Positions 23,922 to 31,132 of a DNA stretch of 31,215 bases are shown here, one piece after another. The stretch's first letter is position 1, and every line of letters starts with the position of its first letter. The stretch covers positions 1 through 31,215 of the forward strand of contig CAYXUZ010000060.1 in assembly GCA_964467705.1 (NCBI GenBank). Reading direction: 5' to 3'. A program made the position numbers and the translations under genes. The notes beneath the pieces were generated by a model that saw nothing but the letters and a program-made list of their open reading frames with translations, did not search any database and was not told the origin of the DNA. Source of the stretch: CAADGU01 sp964467705 (GTDB lineage: Bacteria > Chloroflexota > Anaerolineae > Promineifilales > Promineifilaceae).

Positions 23922-25175
23922 TCAAATCACCGTACCATCAGGAATACTTGCACCTTTAGGCACAATCACAATGCCATCCCGTGCCACCCAATTTTCATGC
24001 TCTTCATCCGCCCGGTTAGGTAGGGCGCGAATGGTCACATGCGCCCCAATACGGGCGTTTTTGTCCACAATCGCCTGCTCAATATAAGAACCAGCGCCAA
24101 TGCCCACATCCGGCCGTCCCAACCGCCGATTTTCTTCTTTTGCTTCATTCGACTCGTAAAAATCGGACCCCATCAGCACTGTAGATTTGATGGTGGTGTG
24201 TGGCCCAATGATGCTGCGAATGCCCAATACAGAATTCGTGATTGTGGCATCAGTAACCCGGCATCCATCGGTTAATAACACATTTTTCAGCCGGGCATCA
24301 TGGATTTCTGAGGGGGGCATAAAGCGGGCGCGGGTATAAATGGGGGTGCGCGGCGAGTAAAAATCAAAGGGAGCGTCAGGTGAGGCCATAGCTAGATTAA
24401 CTTCATAGAAGCGGCGAATTGTGCCAATATCTTCCCAATAACCTTCAAACACATAGCCCATGAGCTTCTTTTCGTGCATGGCGCGGGGAATAATATCCTT
24501 CCCAAAATCGTCACCGTCCCCCTCTAACATTTCCATCAATGTGTGCGTGTTGAACACATAAATACCCATAGAGGCCATAAACGGCCGTTCCGCCCCTTCC
24601 CAACTTTCCAAACCAACCAATCTATCGCGGGATGGCTTTTCGGTAAAGTTCACAATCCGGTTTTCTTTGTTCAACTTCAAAATACCCAACCCCGGCGCTG
24701 CATCCCAATCCACCGGCTGCACGGCCATGGTGACATCCGCGCCACTATCCACATGGAACTGCACAAACTTGCGATAGTCCATACGATAGAGATGGTCACC
24801 GGCCAGAATGAGAGTGTATTGTGTATGGGCTTCCCGAATTTCAATCAGTTGCTTGCGCACAGCGTCGGCCGTGCCCTGATACCAGTCGGCGCTGAGGGGG
24901 GTTTGTTCGGCGGCTAAAATTTGCACCCAACCCGATGTAAACACGTCTCGATTATAGGTTCTGAAAACATGCCGGTGTAAGGAAACGGAATTGTACTGGG
25001 TAAGTATGGCGATTTTGTCAATACCGGCGTGTAGGCAATTGCTCATGGGAATATCTATAAGGCGGTATTTGCCTGCCAGAGGAACAGCCGGCTTTGCCCG
25101 CTCCTTTGTAAGAGGATAAAGCCGCGTACCGACGCCACCACCCAAAATTAAACCCAACACGTCTTGCATCTGCAT
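23922..25175 (-). CDS. glgC: Glucose-1-phosphate adenylyltransferase (ADP-glucose pyrophosphorylase)
   Basis: A 417-residue enzyme making ADP-glucose from ATP and glucose-1-phosphate, the first committed step of bacterial glycogen synthesis. The N-terminal nucleotidyltransferase domain has 'LILGGGVGTRLYPLTKERAKPAVPLAGKYRL' split around its nucleotide site, 'GTADAVRK', 'LAGDHLYRMDY' and 'FTEKPS'. The C-terminal part is a left-handed beta-helix (ILGxxSxIG-type rungs around 'SVLGIRSIIGPH'). AAGGA lies 8 nt before the ATG at 25173-25175; the frame extends upstream but has no other good start. It is divergent from the next gene, and its own downstream partner genes (glgA, glgB) are not here. Confidence 0.93.
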   Translation of the reverse strand: MQMQDVLGLILGGGVGTRLYPLTKERAKPAVPLAGKYRLIDIPMSNCLHAGIDKIAILTQYNSVSLHRHVFRTYNRDVFTSGWVQILAAEQTPLSADWYQGTADAVRKQLIEIREAHTQYTLILAGDHLYRMDYRKFVQFHVDSGADVTMAVQPVDWDAAPGLGILKLNKENRIVNFTEKPSRDRLVGLESWEGAERPFMASMGIYVFNTHTLMEMLEGDGDDFGKDIIPRAMHEKKLMGYVFEGYWEDIGTIRRFYEVNLAMASPDAPFDFYSPRTPIYTRARFMPPSEIHDARLKNVLLTDGCRVTDATITNSVLGIRSIIGPHTTIKSTVLMGSDFYESNEAKEENRRLGRPDVGIGAGSYIEQAIVDKNARIGAHVTIRALPNRADEEHENWVARDGIVIVPKGASIPDGTVI

Positions 25176-25273
25176 AGTCGTTTTCCTTATTCCTTGCCAT
25201 GCCCTGTAACCAACAAGTGGAGAGTTGAAACTGGTAACTATTAAAACAAATATCCCCACTTTTTACCAGTGCT

Positions 25274-25301
25274 TTGCTTCACGGAACATGCGTGCTATGA
25301 T
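25274..25301 (+). promoter_or_regulatory. Promoter of the gene at 25322
   Basis: TTGCTT (25274-25279) and TATGAT (25296-25301) with a 16-nt spacer, giving a short leader of about 14 nt before the start codon. GAGGA is in that leader. Confidence 0.6.
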
Positions 25302-25321
25302 CGGGGCTAGTTGAGGAAATA

Positions 25322-25756
25322 ATGAGCCGATTGATTCAAATTGAAAACCAGACAACCATTAGAAATCGTAACCGCCGGAGTATTGCCGAAATGTTGCGTT
25401 TGCTCATGCAAAAACAGAGCTTTGATGAAGAAGCCAGAGATATGGCAGCCGCTATTGTGTTTTTGTTGCGCGAAATTTATGAAGGGGTTGAGCAGTCGGC
25501 GGTGGCCTGGGAAAAGAAAGATTATTGGTTGAAAGCGGAACGTTTTATGCGGGAGTGGCGCTGGACACTGGAGGTGGCGGCAGATATGGACGATGTGGTC
25601 CGGCACGAAGCCTGGGATTTGCTACCGGAATTGTTAGCTGATTTGTATCCTAAATTTGATGATATAAAAATAAAAACCTTGACGCGCGATGCGAATTTGT
25701 GGCGGGGGGCATACAAAAAGCTATTAGCTGAATCGCCGCTACAATATCCCTGGTAA
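25322..25756 (+). CDS. Helical protein of unknown function
   Basis: A 144-residue, largely helical cytosolic protein with an acidic middle (FDEEARDMAAAIVFLLREIYEGVE) and basic C-terminal third. Trp residues recur (AWEKKDYW, REWRWTLE, LWRGAYKK). No metal, nucleotide or membrane motif is seen and I do not recognise a family. It has its own promoter and a strong terminator immediately after its stop, so it is a one-gene unit. GAGGA stands 4-5 nt before the ATG. Confidence 0.7.
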   Translation: MSRLIQIENQTTIRNRNRRSIAEMLRLLMQKQSFDEEARDMAAAIVFLLREIYEGVEQSAVAWEKKDYWLKAERFMREWRWTLEVAADMDDVVRHEAWDLLPELLADLYPKFDDIKIKTLTRDANLWRGAYKKLLAESPLQYPW

Positions 25757-25796
25757 CCAAAAAGACCAGCTTTTGAGGCTGGTCTTTTTGGTATTT
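25757..25796. terminator. Strong bidirectional terminator
   Basis: A perfect 14-bp stem (25757-25770 CCAAAAAGACCAGC; 25778-25791 GCTGGTCTTTTTGG) with a 7-nt loop. It has T runs on the plus strand and, because the stem holds A5 and T5, on the minus strand as well. It sits between the converging genes 25322-25756 and 25805-25987. Confidence 0.88.
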
Positions 25797-25804
25797 TACA
25801 GAGT

Positions 25805-25987
25805 TTAGTGTTCGGCAATGCTTTGTAATTTTTGCCGGATAATGGTGTCAACGGTGTTGTTTTGGGTGGTGCGCATACGAAGGACGACTTCTCGTATGCC
25901 GTCAATCTGGCGGGCCAGCATCACGGGATTTGGCAAGTTGTTGTTTGTATTGGGTTGAGTAGACATTGTTAGTTGTCCCTGGTTCAT
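25805..25987 (-). CDS. Small protein of unknown function (about 60 residues)
   Basis: The open frame extends far upstream into the WecA-type gene, but that part is a shadow. ATG at 25985-25987 has GGAG with a 9-nt spacer; ATGs at 26008 and within the N-terminal part (ATG then TCTACTCAA) are alternatives. The protein has an Asn/Gln/Thr-rich start, then an amphipathic helical stretch 'MLARQIDGIREVVLRMR' and 'TVDTIIRQKLQSIAEH'. Nothing more can be said of its role. The terminator at 25757-25796 follows. Confidence 0.45.
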   Translation of the reverse strand: MNQGQLTMSTQPNTNNNLPNPVMLARQIDGIREVVLRMRTTQNNTVDTIIRQKLQSIAEH

Positions 25988-26130
25988 CACATTATTCTCC
26001 ATTCCCATCAGGTTTGTTCTTTGATGTAGAGTGGGGTGCGTTGTTAATGCCCTTATTTTACGGCTAAGTGGGTGTAGTGATTGTAGTAGCTCATGCGATG
26101 CCCATGTTAAATATCTTACAAACGACGTTG

Positions 26131-27222
26131 CTATTCTTTTGAGACAGGGGGTGGCTGTTTGGGATGGGGGTTTAGCCAGATAAGCAAAATAATCACGGCC
26201 GTGACCAGCACCAACCACACCCCAATTTTCACCAACCGGTCAGGGACTAATACTGCCACCAAACCAAAGAGCAGCGCCATCACATAATACCCAAGCACAA
26301 TCCACCGGGTTGGTACGCCCTGGTCGGCCAGCCGAAAATGGAGATGCCGCCGGTCGCCCTGAAAAGGATTCTGCCCGCGTCGCATCCGGTCAAAAACCAG
26401 CCAGATGATGTCCAGAATAGGAATTGCCAGCACCAGCAGCGCAGTAGACAATTTAGCCGGAGAGAGAATGGACAGAGTTGCCAGGTTGTAGCCTAAGACC
26501 CAAACACCGGCTGTGCCTAAAAAGATGGAAGCGGGTGAAAAATTAAACAGGAGAAAGCCGATTAACGCCCCCGCCAGCGCCAGAGGGAAAAGTGGTACGG
26601 TTGTTTGATCTAACCGCAGGCCGTGCCAGGCAAAAAGCAGGGCAGCAATAGCACCGACGCCAGAAGCCAACCCATCCAGCCCATCCAGAAAATTGACGGC
26701 ATTGATCATACCCACAACCCAAAATACAGTGATGACAAATACGAGGGGACGCCAGATAATGACAAGGTTGGTGGGGGCGTCATAATGAAAGAACCAATTG
26801 AAGGGTGGGCTTAACCAGATGTGTGGCGTGGTAAAAGGGTTGGTAAAACGTTCAATGAAGATGATGTGACCAATGGCAATGGCGGCGCCGATAAATTGAA
26901 AAAGAAACTGCCAACGAGGTGACAAATCGTAGCGGTCATCGAGCAGGCCAGCCAGAAACATCACGGCCGTGCCCAACACCACCCCTCGCAACCGTAATGC
27001 ATCCTGGGAATCTGCCGGTGGCAATAGCCAGTAAACAAGCAAAATGCCGGCCATATAACCGGCAAAAATAGGGATGCCACCTAATTTGGGAATACGGCCG
27101 TGATGCTGCCGCCGCCCTCCCGGTTCAGCGATGATGCCCAGACGAAAGGAAAGTTGTTTGGCGAATGGGGTAATGAGTACGGCCGTACCCAATGCTGCCG
27201 CAAATATAATGAGGTAGGTCAT
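26131..27222 (-). CDS. Undecaprenyl-phosphate sugar-1-phosphate transferase (WecA/TagO/MraY-like)
   Basis: A 363-residue membrane enzyme with about ten helices that transfers a sugar-1-phosphate from a UDP-sugar onto undecaprenyl phosphate, starting a cell-envelope polysaccharide. Family motifs: 'KLGGIPIFAGY', 'LLDDRYDLSP' (Asp pair), 'NAVNFLDGLDGLASGV' and 'GDRRHLHFRL'. The HLH triad and these motifs fit WecA/TagO rather than MraY, but the acceptor product is not fixed by sequence, so no symbol is given. No clear ribosome site: the spacer right upstream is a repeat hairpin. It follows upp on the same strand. Confidence 0.88.
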   Translation of the reverse strand: MTYLIIFAAALGTAVLITPFAKQLSFRLGIIAEPGGRRQHHGRIPKLGGIPIFAGYMAGILLVYWLLPPADSQDALRLRGVVLGTAVMFLAGLLDDRYDLSPRWQFLFQFIGAAIAIGHIIFIERFTNPFTTPHIWLSPPFNWFFHYDAPTNLVIIWRPLVFVITVFWVVGMINAVNFLDGLDGLASGVGAIAALLFAWHGLRLDQTTVPLFPLALAGALIGFLLFNFSPASIFLGTAGVWVLGYNLATLSILSPAKLSTALLVLAIPILDIIWLVFDRMRRGQNPFQGDRRHLHFRLADQGVPTRWIVLGYYVMALLFGLVAVLVPDRLVKIGVWLVLVTAVIILLIWLNPHPKQPPPVSKE

Positions 27223-27230
27223 TGATATGA

Positions 27231-27289
27231 CAAGGTGACGGGGAGACGGGGTGATGGGCGCTTCACCCAGTCACCTTGTCACCCGGTCA
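27231..27289. repeat. Intergenic hairpin built from 'GGTGACAA/GGTGACGG' words
   Basis: CAAGGTGAC (27231-27239) pairs perfectly with GTCACCTTG (27270-27278), and further TCACCC/GGGTGA words extend the match. It fills nearly the whole 72-nt spacer between upp and the WecA-type gene and ends 8 nt before the latter's start codon, leaving no room for a normal ribosome site. Confidence 0.7.
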
Positions 27290-27294
27290 TCTTC

Positions 27295-27915
27295 TCAGCC
27301 TGTGCCAAACTGCCGGTCGCCGGCATCACCCAGGCCAGGCACAATGAAGCCGATCTCGTTCAGGTGCGAATCAATTTGAGCAATGTGAATGGGCACATCG
27401 GGGTGGGCGGTGTGTAGCGCCCGAATCCCCTCCGGGGCAGCTAACAAGCCCACAAATTTAATCCGCTGCGCGCCCCACTCTTTCAAAATGTCAACGGTAG
27501 CAATGGCTGAACCACCGGTCGCCAGCATGGGATCCAAAACCAGACATACCTGCACCGTCGGACTGGTGGGCAGTTTGTTGTAATAAGAAACAGGCTTCAA
27601 TGTCTTTTCGTCCCGGTACAGACCAATATGCCACACTTCCGCGCCCGGCATCATCTCCCAAATGCCGTCTACCATGCCCAACCCGGCGCGCAAAATAGGA
27701 ACCAGGCCAATTTTATCGCTCAGTTCCCGGCCAACGGCCGTGCCCATGGGCGTCTGAACCGTCAATTCCTGCGTCTTCAAATCAGCGGTCGCTTCATAAC
27801 ACAGCAACATCGCTACTTCACGGATCAATGCGCGGAACTTTTTTGGTTCCGTATTCACATCGCGCATCAGTGTGAGCTTATGTTTTACCAGGGGATGTTG
27901 TGATTCAAAAACCAT
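27295..27915 (-). CDS. upp: Uracil phosphoribosyltransferase
   Basis: A 206-residue pyrimidine-salvage enzyme joining uracil with PRPP to give UMP. The PRPP loop is 'LDPMLATGGSAIATVD' (about 128-143), the uracil-binding region includes 'GIRALHTAHPDV', and 'VPILRAGLGMVDG' is the characteristic upstream motif. The C-terminal 'GLGDAGDRQFGTG' is the family's closing signature. Length is normal. GGAGG is 6 nt before the ATG. It is divergent from ruvB. Confidence 0.95.
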   Translation of the reverse strand: MVFESQHPLVKHKLTLMRDVNTEPKKFRALIREVAMLLCYEATADLKTQELTVQTPMGTAVGRELSDKIGLVPILRAGLGMVDGIWEMMPGAEVWHIGLYRDEKTLKPVSYYNKLPTSPTVQVCLVLDPMLATGGSAIATVDILKEWGAQRIKFVGLLAAPEGIRALHTAHPDVPIHIAQIDSHLNEIGFIVPGLGDAGDRQFGTG

Positions 27916-27971
27916 CTTGAGCCTCCTCTTTGCCTTTTCCTGATCCTTTTCCCGAATTGTACCTGACGCCT

Positions 27972-28008
27972 GGCGTAATGCGTACGGTCACGAACTACGC
28001 AATACGCC
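27972..28008. repeat. Intergenic hairpin of 'GCGTAAT' words next to the ruvB start
   Basis: GGCGTAATGCGTA (27972-27984) pairs with TACGCAATACGCC (27996-28008) at 12 of 13 positions; CACG/CGTG words extend it. A TATAAT at 28019-28024 directly follows and is a candidate -10 box for ruvB, but a convincing -35 is absent. Confidence 0.65.
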
Positions 28009-28058
28009 ATCCGTCACGTATAATCCCCTGAAACGAGTACACAGGCAACAGACCACTT

Positions 28059-29135
28059 ATGAGCGATAAGACAACACCAGAGCGGCACATTTCCGCCCAG
28101 AAAAAGTCCGAAGATCAGGGACTAGATGGCCTGTTACGGCCGCAGCGACTAGATGATTTTACCGGACAGGAAAAGCTAAAAACCAACCTTTCCATCCTCA
28201 TTGAAGCGGCCAAAGGGCGGCAAGAACCACTCGATCATATCCTGTTTCATGGCCCGCCCGGTCTGGGCAAAACCACCCTGGCCCATGTAGTTGCGAACGA
28301 GATGAATGTGAATATCCGCATCACGGCCGGGCCGGCCATTGAACGGGCGGGTGATCTGGCAGCCATTCTGACCAACCTGCGCGCGGGTGACATCTTGTTT
28401 ATTGATGAAGTGCATCGCCTGGGGCGGGCGGTGGAGGAGATTCTCTACCCGGCCATGGAGGATTTTGTGCTGGACATTGTGGTGGGCAAGGGGCCAGGGG
28501 CAAAGAATGTGCGCTTGAAGTTGCCTCGTTTTACGGTGATTGGGGCTACCACCCGGTTGGCGCTGCTGACCGCGCCACTGCGTGCCCGGTTTGGGGCGCA
28601 GTATCGTATGGATTTTTATGAGATAGCGGCCATTGAAAGTATCGTCACCCGTGGCGCTCGCATCTTAGGCGTCGTTGTAGACTCTGTTGGTTCAGCCGAG
28701 ATTGCCCGACGGTCGCGGGGCACCCCGCGTGTGGCGTTACGTTTGTTGCGGCGGGTGCGCGATTATGTGCAGGTGCGGGCAGAAGGGGAGATTACGGGAG
28801 ACACGGCCGTTGCCGCCCTCAACCTGCTCGAAATTGATGAACTCGGCCTGGATGACCTGGATCGCCGCGTTTTACGCGCCATTATCGAGAAGTTTGGCGG
28901 TGGCCCCGTGGGGCTGGAAACCATCGCCGCTTCCATCAGCGAAGAAGCGGACACTATTATGGATGTGGTAGAGCCATACCTGCTGCAATTAGGCTTTCTG
29001 GAGCGTACCGCACGCGGCCGTGTCGCCACTCCGCACGCCTATCGTCATCTGGGCATTTCGATGCGGGCGGAAGTGGCGGAGAAGCCGGTACAACCGGGAT
29101 TGTTTGGAGAGGAGACCGGGAGACTGAGAGATTGA
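28059..29135 (+). CDS. ruvB: Holliday junction branch-migration ATPase RuvB
   Basis: A 358-residue AAA+ motor that with RuvA drives branch migration of Holliday junctions. Walker A 'GPPGLGKTT' is at 65-73 (Lys71), Walker B 'FIDEVH' has Asp116 and Glu117, sensor 1 is 'GATTR' at 162-166, and an arginine finger region follows at about 174-177 ('PLRARFG'). The C-terminal winged-helix domain (RRVLRAIIEKFGGGPVGLETIA ...) is complete. The final seven or so residues (EETGRLRD) are encoded by an intergenic-type repeat, so the tail is probably not conserved. DUF2905 follows closely, a common pairing. Confidence 0.95.
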   Translation: MSDKTTPERHISAQKKSEDQGLDGLLRPQRLDDFTGQEKLKTNLSILIEAAKGRQEPLDHILFHGPPGLGKTTLAHVVANEMNVNIRITAGPAIERAGDLAAILTNLRAGDILFIDEVHRLGRAVEEILYPAMEDFVLDIVVGKGPGAKNVRLKLPRFTVIGATTRLALLTAPLRARFGAQYRMDFYEIAAIESIVTRGARILGVVVDSVGSAEIARRSRGTPRVALRLLRRVRDYVQVRAEGEITGDTAVAALNLLEIDELGLDDLDRRVLRAIIEKFGGGPVGLETIAASISEEADTIMDVVEPYLLQLGFLERTARGRVATPHAYRHLGISMRAEVAEKPVQPGLFGEETGRLRD

Positions 29136-29170
29136 CAATCTCCTGGTCACTCACTCTCCGAATCTCATTC
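29111..29170. repeat. Spacer hairpin of 'GGAGA/GAGATTG' words overlapping the ruvB end
   Basis: AGAGATTG at 29127-29134 pairs with CAATCTC at 29136-29142, and further GGAGACC/GGTCAC words extend both arms. The ruvB TGA (29133-29135) lies inside this element, and the words match those at 15368-15424. Confidence 0.55.
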
Positions 29171-29180
29171 TGAGGCTGCT

Positions 29181-29405
29181 ATGGTCGAATTTGGGCGCAT
29201 TCTTGTCATCATTGGTCTGGCAATTACCTTTAGCGGCATTGTTATTCTGGTGGCGGCCCGGCTGTTTCCAGGGCTAAACCAGATGCCGGGCACATTTACC
29301 TATGAGGGCCAAAATTTCAAAGTTTTTGTTCCGTTGGGAGCGATGATTCTAATTAGTGTGTTGGGCACTATCTTGCTCAACGTTCTCATCCGCCTGTTTC
29401 GCTAA
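29181..29405 (+). CDS. DUF2905 small membrane protein
   Basis: A 74-residue protein with two hydrophobic helices (about 7-28 and 50-72) separated by a short loop containing 'PGLNQMPGTFTYEGQNF'. This matches DUF2905, a small bacterial family often found downstream of ruvB. Its role is unknown. The ATG follows 'CTGAGGCTGCT' and the protein shares the ruvB transcript. No Cys or catalytic motif is visible. Confidence 0.82.
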   Translation: MVEFGRILVIIGLAITFSGIVILVAARLFPGLNQMPGTFTYEGQNFKVFVPLGAMILISVLGTILLNVLIRLFR

Positions 29406-29418
29406 AGACAGCCAATCG

Positions 29419-29447
29419 TTGACCGATCTATACCCCTCCTCTATAAT
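29419..29447 (+). promoter_or_regulatory. Strong promoter in the 29406-29716 spacer
   Basis: TTGACC (29419-29424) and TATAAT (29442-29447) are separated by exactly 17 nt. The 311-nt spacer otherwise holds a candidate small ORF and two ACGGCCGT copies (29632-29639 and 29682-29689). The likely target is the CNNM gene at 29717, through a leader of about 260 nt. Confidence 0.7.
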
Positions 29448-29552
29448 TTGGGTGGCTGGCGGAGGCTGGCTCATCAAATTTGTTATGATTGCTAGTTACC
29501 ACAAGATCAAGAAAATGAACAATCATTTCGGGTTGGGGGCAAAAAAGTGTTG

Positions 29553-29693
29553 ATGGAATCAACCGCCGACCCTTCGGATTCTGATAAACCTCCCCATTAT
29601 CTGTCATACTTATATAGCGTCACTGGGGTAAACGGCCGTCCACTATGGATGGGCGTTATTGTTGGTGTACATGGGCCGGATACGGCCGTGTAA
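29553..29693 (+). CDS. Candidate small protein of 46 residues
   Basis: An open frame from ATG at 29553 (GTG at 29547 is an alternative) to TAA at 29691-29693. It reads M-E-S-T-A-D-P-S-D ... and later G-V-N-G-R-P-L-W-M-G-V and P-D-T-A-V before the stop. Both octamers in it are read in the frames usual for genes here (Asn-Gly-Arg and Thr-Ala-Val). A GGGGG tract lies a little upstream of the GTG. It lies between a good promoter and the CNNM gene and overlaps no other gene. It could equally be a leader without translation. Confidence 0.35.
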   Translation: MESTADPSDSDKPPHYLSYLYSVTGVNGRPLWMGVIVGVHGPDTAV

Positions 29694-29716
29694 CCCTTTT
29701 ACCCTACGTTTCATGT

Positions 29717-31132
29717 ATGTTTCTTAATACACTGACCATCCTCGCCGTTGTTTTTATTTGCATCTTTCTGAATGCCCTCTACGTGGCTGCGGAATTTGCC
29801 ACTGTCTCCTCACGCCGCACCCGCATCAGTCAGATGGCCGGGCAGGGCAACCGCATGGCCCAACGGCTGCACCCCATCGTGGAAAACCGCCGCGAATTGG
29901 ACAATTACGTGGCTACCTGTCAGATTGGCATCACCATCTCTTCGCTGGTAGTGGGAGCATACGGTCAAAATGTCATTGCTACCGCCCTGGTAGCTCCCCT
30001 GACACAACTTTTTGCCTGGTTAGGCCCATTATTTGGTCGCATAGGATTGATGTCGGCCATTTCATTGGCCGAAGCAGCCGCAGCCACCATTGCCGTCCTT
30101 CTGGTGTTGGCTTTCATTACAGCCCTGCAAGTGATATTAGGCGAACTGTTCCCAAAATCTGTTGCCATTCAGTATCCAGAGAAGCTGGCAACGGCCTGGT
30201 TCATTGTGCTGCCCATGCTGGCGTCGCGGTTGTTATTTGCCCCACTCATTTGGTTGTTTAATGGCAGCGGCAACCTCATCCTGCGTAGCTTTGGCCGCGA
30301 TGTCAGAGAAAAAGGGATTCACGCTCATTCGCCAGAAGAAATTGAACTATTGGTAACTGAAAGTCATGAAAGCGGCCTGTTGGATGACGAAGAACGGCGG
30401 ATGCTGCGCAATGCCTTCCGCCTGCGTGACCTGACAGCCCGGCAAGTGATGGTACACCGGACGAGGCTGGTAGCTGCGCCGGCCAATACCCCGATAGTAG
30501 ATTTGATGCGTCTGGCAATTGAGGCCGGTAATTCGCGTATTCCCATTTACCAGGAGACGATTGATGATGTCATTGGCTTTGTTCACGTGAAAGACCTGTT
30601 CCGGTTGCATGTTACCGAATCTTCTGACACGTCCCTTAAATCCATTTTGCGTGATATCGTCTATGTGCCAGAGACTTTGCCGGTTGTGGAGGTCTGGCAG
30701 CGCCTGAATTCCCGTGGTAACTATATGGCCATTGTCTTTGACGAATATGGCGGTACGGCCGGTCTGATCACTTTTGAAGACTTGATCGAAGAGGTGTTTG
30801 GCGAGCTACAAGACGAATTTGACGATGAAATGGCCCCTTACGCCCGTGATAAAGAAGGGCGCATTTATTTGCGTGGTGATTTGTTGGTTGCCGATGTGAA
30901 CGAGTATTGGGAGCTTAACTTGCCTGAAGAGGCTGCTGATACCCTGAGTGGCCTCATCTTTAGCGAGCTACGACGTAAGCCTATTGTGGGGGATGAGGTT
31001 CACTTTGATGATGTGACAATACGTGTGGAAGCGATTGCCGACCAGGCGGTGTCTGAACTTTCGCTGTGTCTGCCCCAAACGACCGAGGAGACATCAACTT
31101 TTGTGGAATGGGAAGCGGCAGATCATGAGTAA
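29717..31132 (+). CDS. CNNM/CBS/CorC-family membrane protein (HlyC/CorC type)
   Basis: A 471-residue protein. Residues about 1-190 are a DUF21/CNNM membrane domain with three to four helices (MFLNTLTILAVVFICIF ... FNGSGNLILR). Two CBS domains at about 205-330 include 'ARQVMVHRTRL' and 'VDDVIGFVHVKDLF', followed by 'YMAIVFDEYGGTAGLITFEDLIEEVFGEL', a family hallmark. A CorC_HlyC C-terminal domain ends it. Such proteins are linked to magnesium/cobalt efflux or membrane ion balance; old names call them hemolysin C without evidence of lysis. The frame is open to 29645, but the domain begins at the ATG at 29717. Its stop overlaps the next gene by 8 nt. Confidence 0.88.
   Translation: MFLNTLTILAVVFICIFLNALYVAAEFATVSSRRTRISQMAGQGNRMAQRLHPIVENRRELDNYVATCQIGITISSLVVGAYGQNVIATALVAPLTQLFAWLGPLFGRIGLMSAISLAEAAAATIAVLLVLAFITALQVILGELFPKSVAIQYPEKLATAWFIVLPMLASRLLFAPLIWLFNGSGNLILRSFGRDVREKGIHAHSPEEIELLVTESHESGLLDDEERRMLRNAFRLRDLTARQVMVHRTRLVAAPANTPIVDLMRLAIEAGNSRIPIYQETIDDVIGFVHVKDLFRLHVTESSDTSLKSILRDIVYVPETLPVVEVWQRLNSRGNYMAIVFDEYGGTAGLITFEDLIEEVFGELQDEFDDEMAPYARDKEGRIYLRGDLLVADVNEYWELNLPEEAADTLSGLIFSELRRKPIVGDEVHFDDVTIRVEAIADQAVSELSLCLPQTTEETSTFVEWEAADHE

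Larger units (their letters stand above)
283..29689. repeat. Dispersed octamer ACGGCCGT, about 56 exact copies
   Basis: The perfectly palindromic octamer ACGGCCGT is scattered through the window, for example at 283, 783, 2275, 2318, 2711, 3080, 3160, 3407, 11463, 11512, 15772, 15868, 16521, 18550, 19908, 26963, 27094, 28803, 29632 and 29682. By hand I count about 56 exact copies; at about 56 percent G+C fewer than one to about one is expected. Most are inside genes, some in spacers. Longest empty runs are about 1.7 kb (16680-18363) and about 1.6 kb (24590-26194); the 1.4-kb CNNM gene has none. Confidence 0.9.

Noticed and set aside
26008..26218. N-terminal half of the frame ending at 25805
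   Set aside because: It overlaps the WecA-type gene's end and a spacer, and has no ribosome site; only the last 60 or so codons are plausible.
14566..29170. CRISPR array
   Set aside because: The spacer repeats are made of 7-8 nt words in inverted pairs, not of direct repeats of 24-40 nt with unique spacers, and no cas gene is present.
29356..29553. 65-codon frame overlapping the end of DUF2905
   Set aside because: It overlaps the end of a clear gene and a promoter, with no ribosome site or motif.
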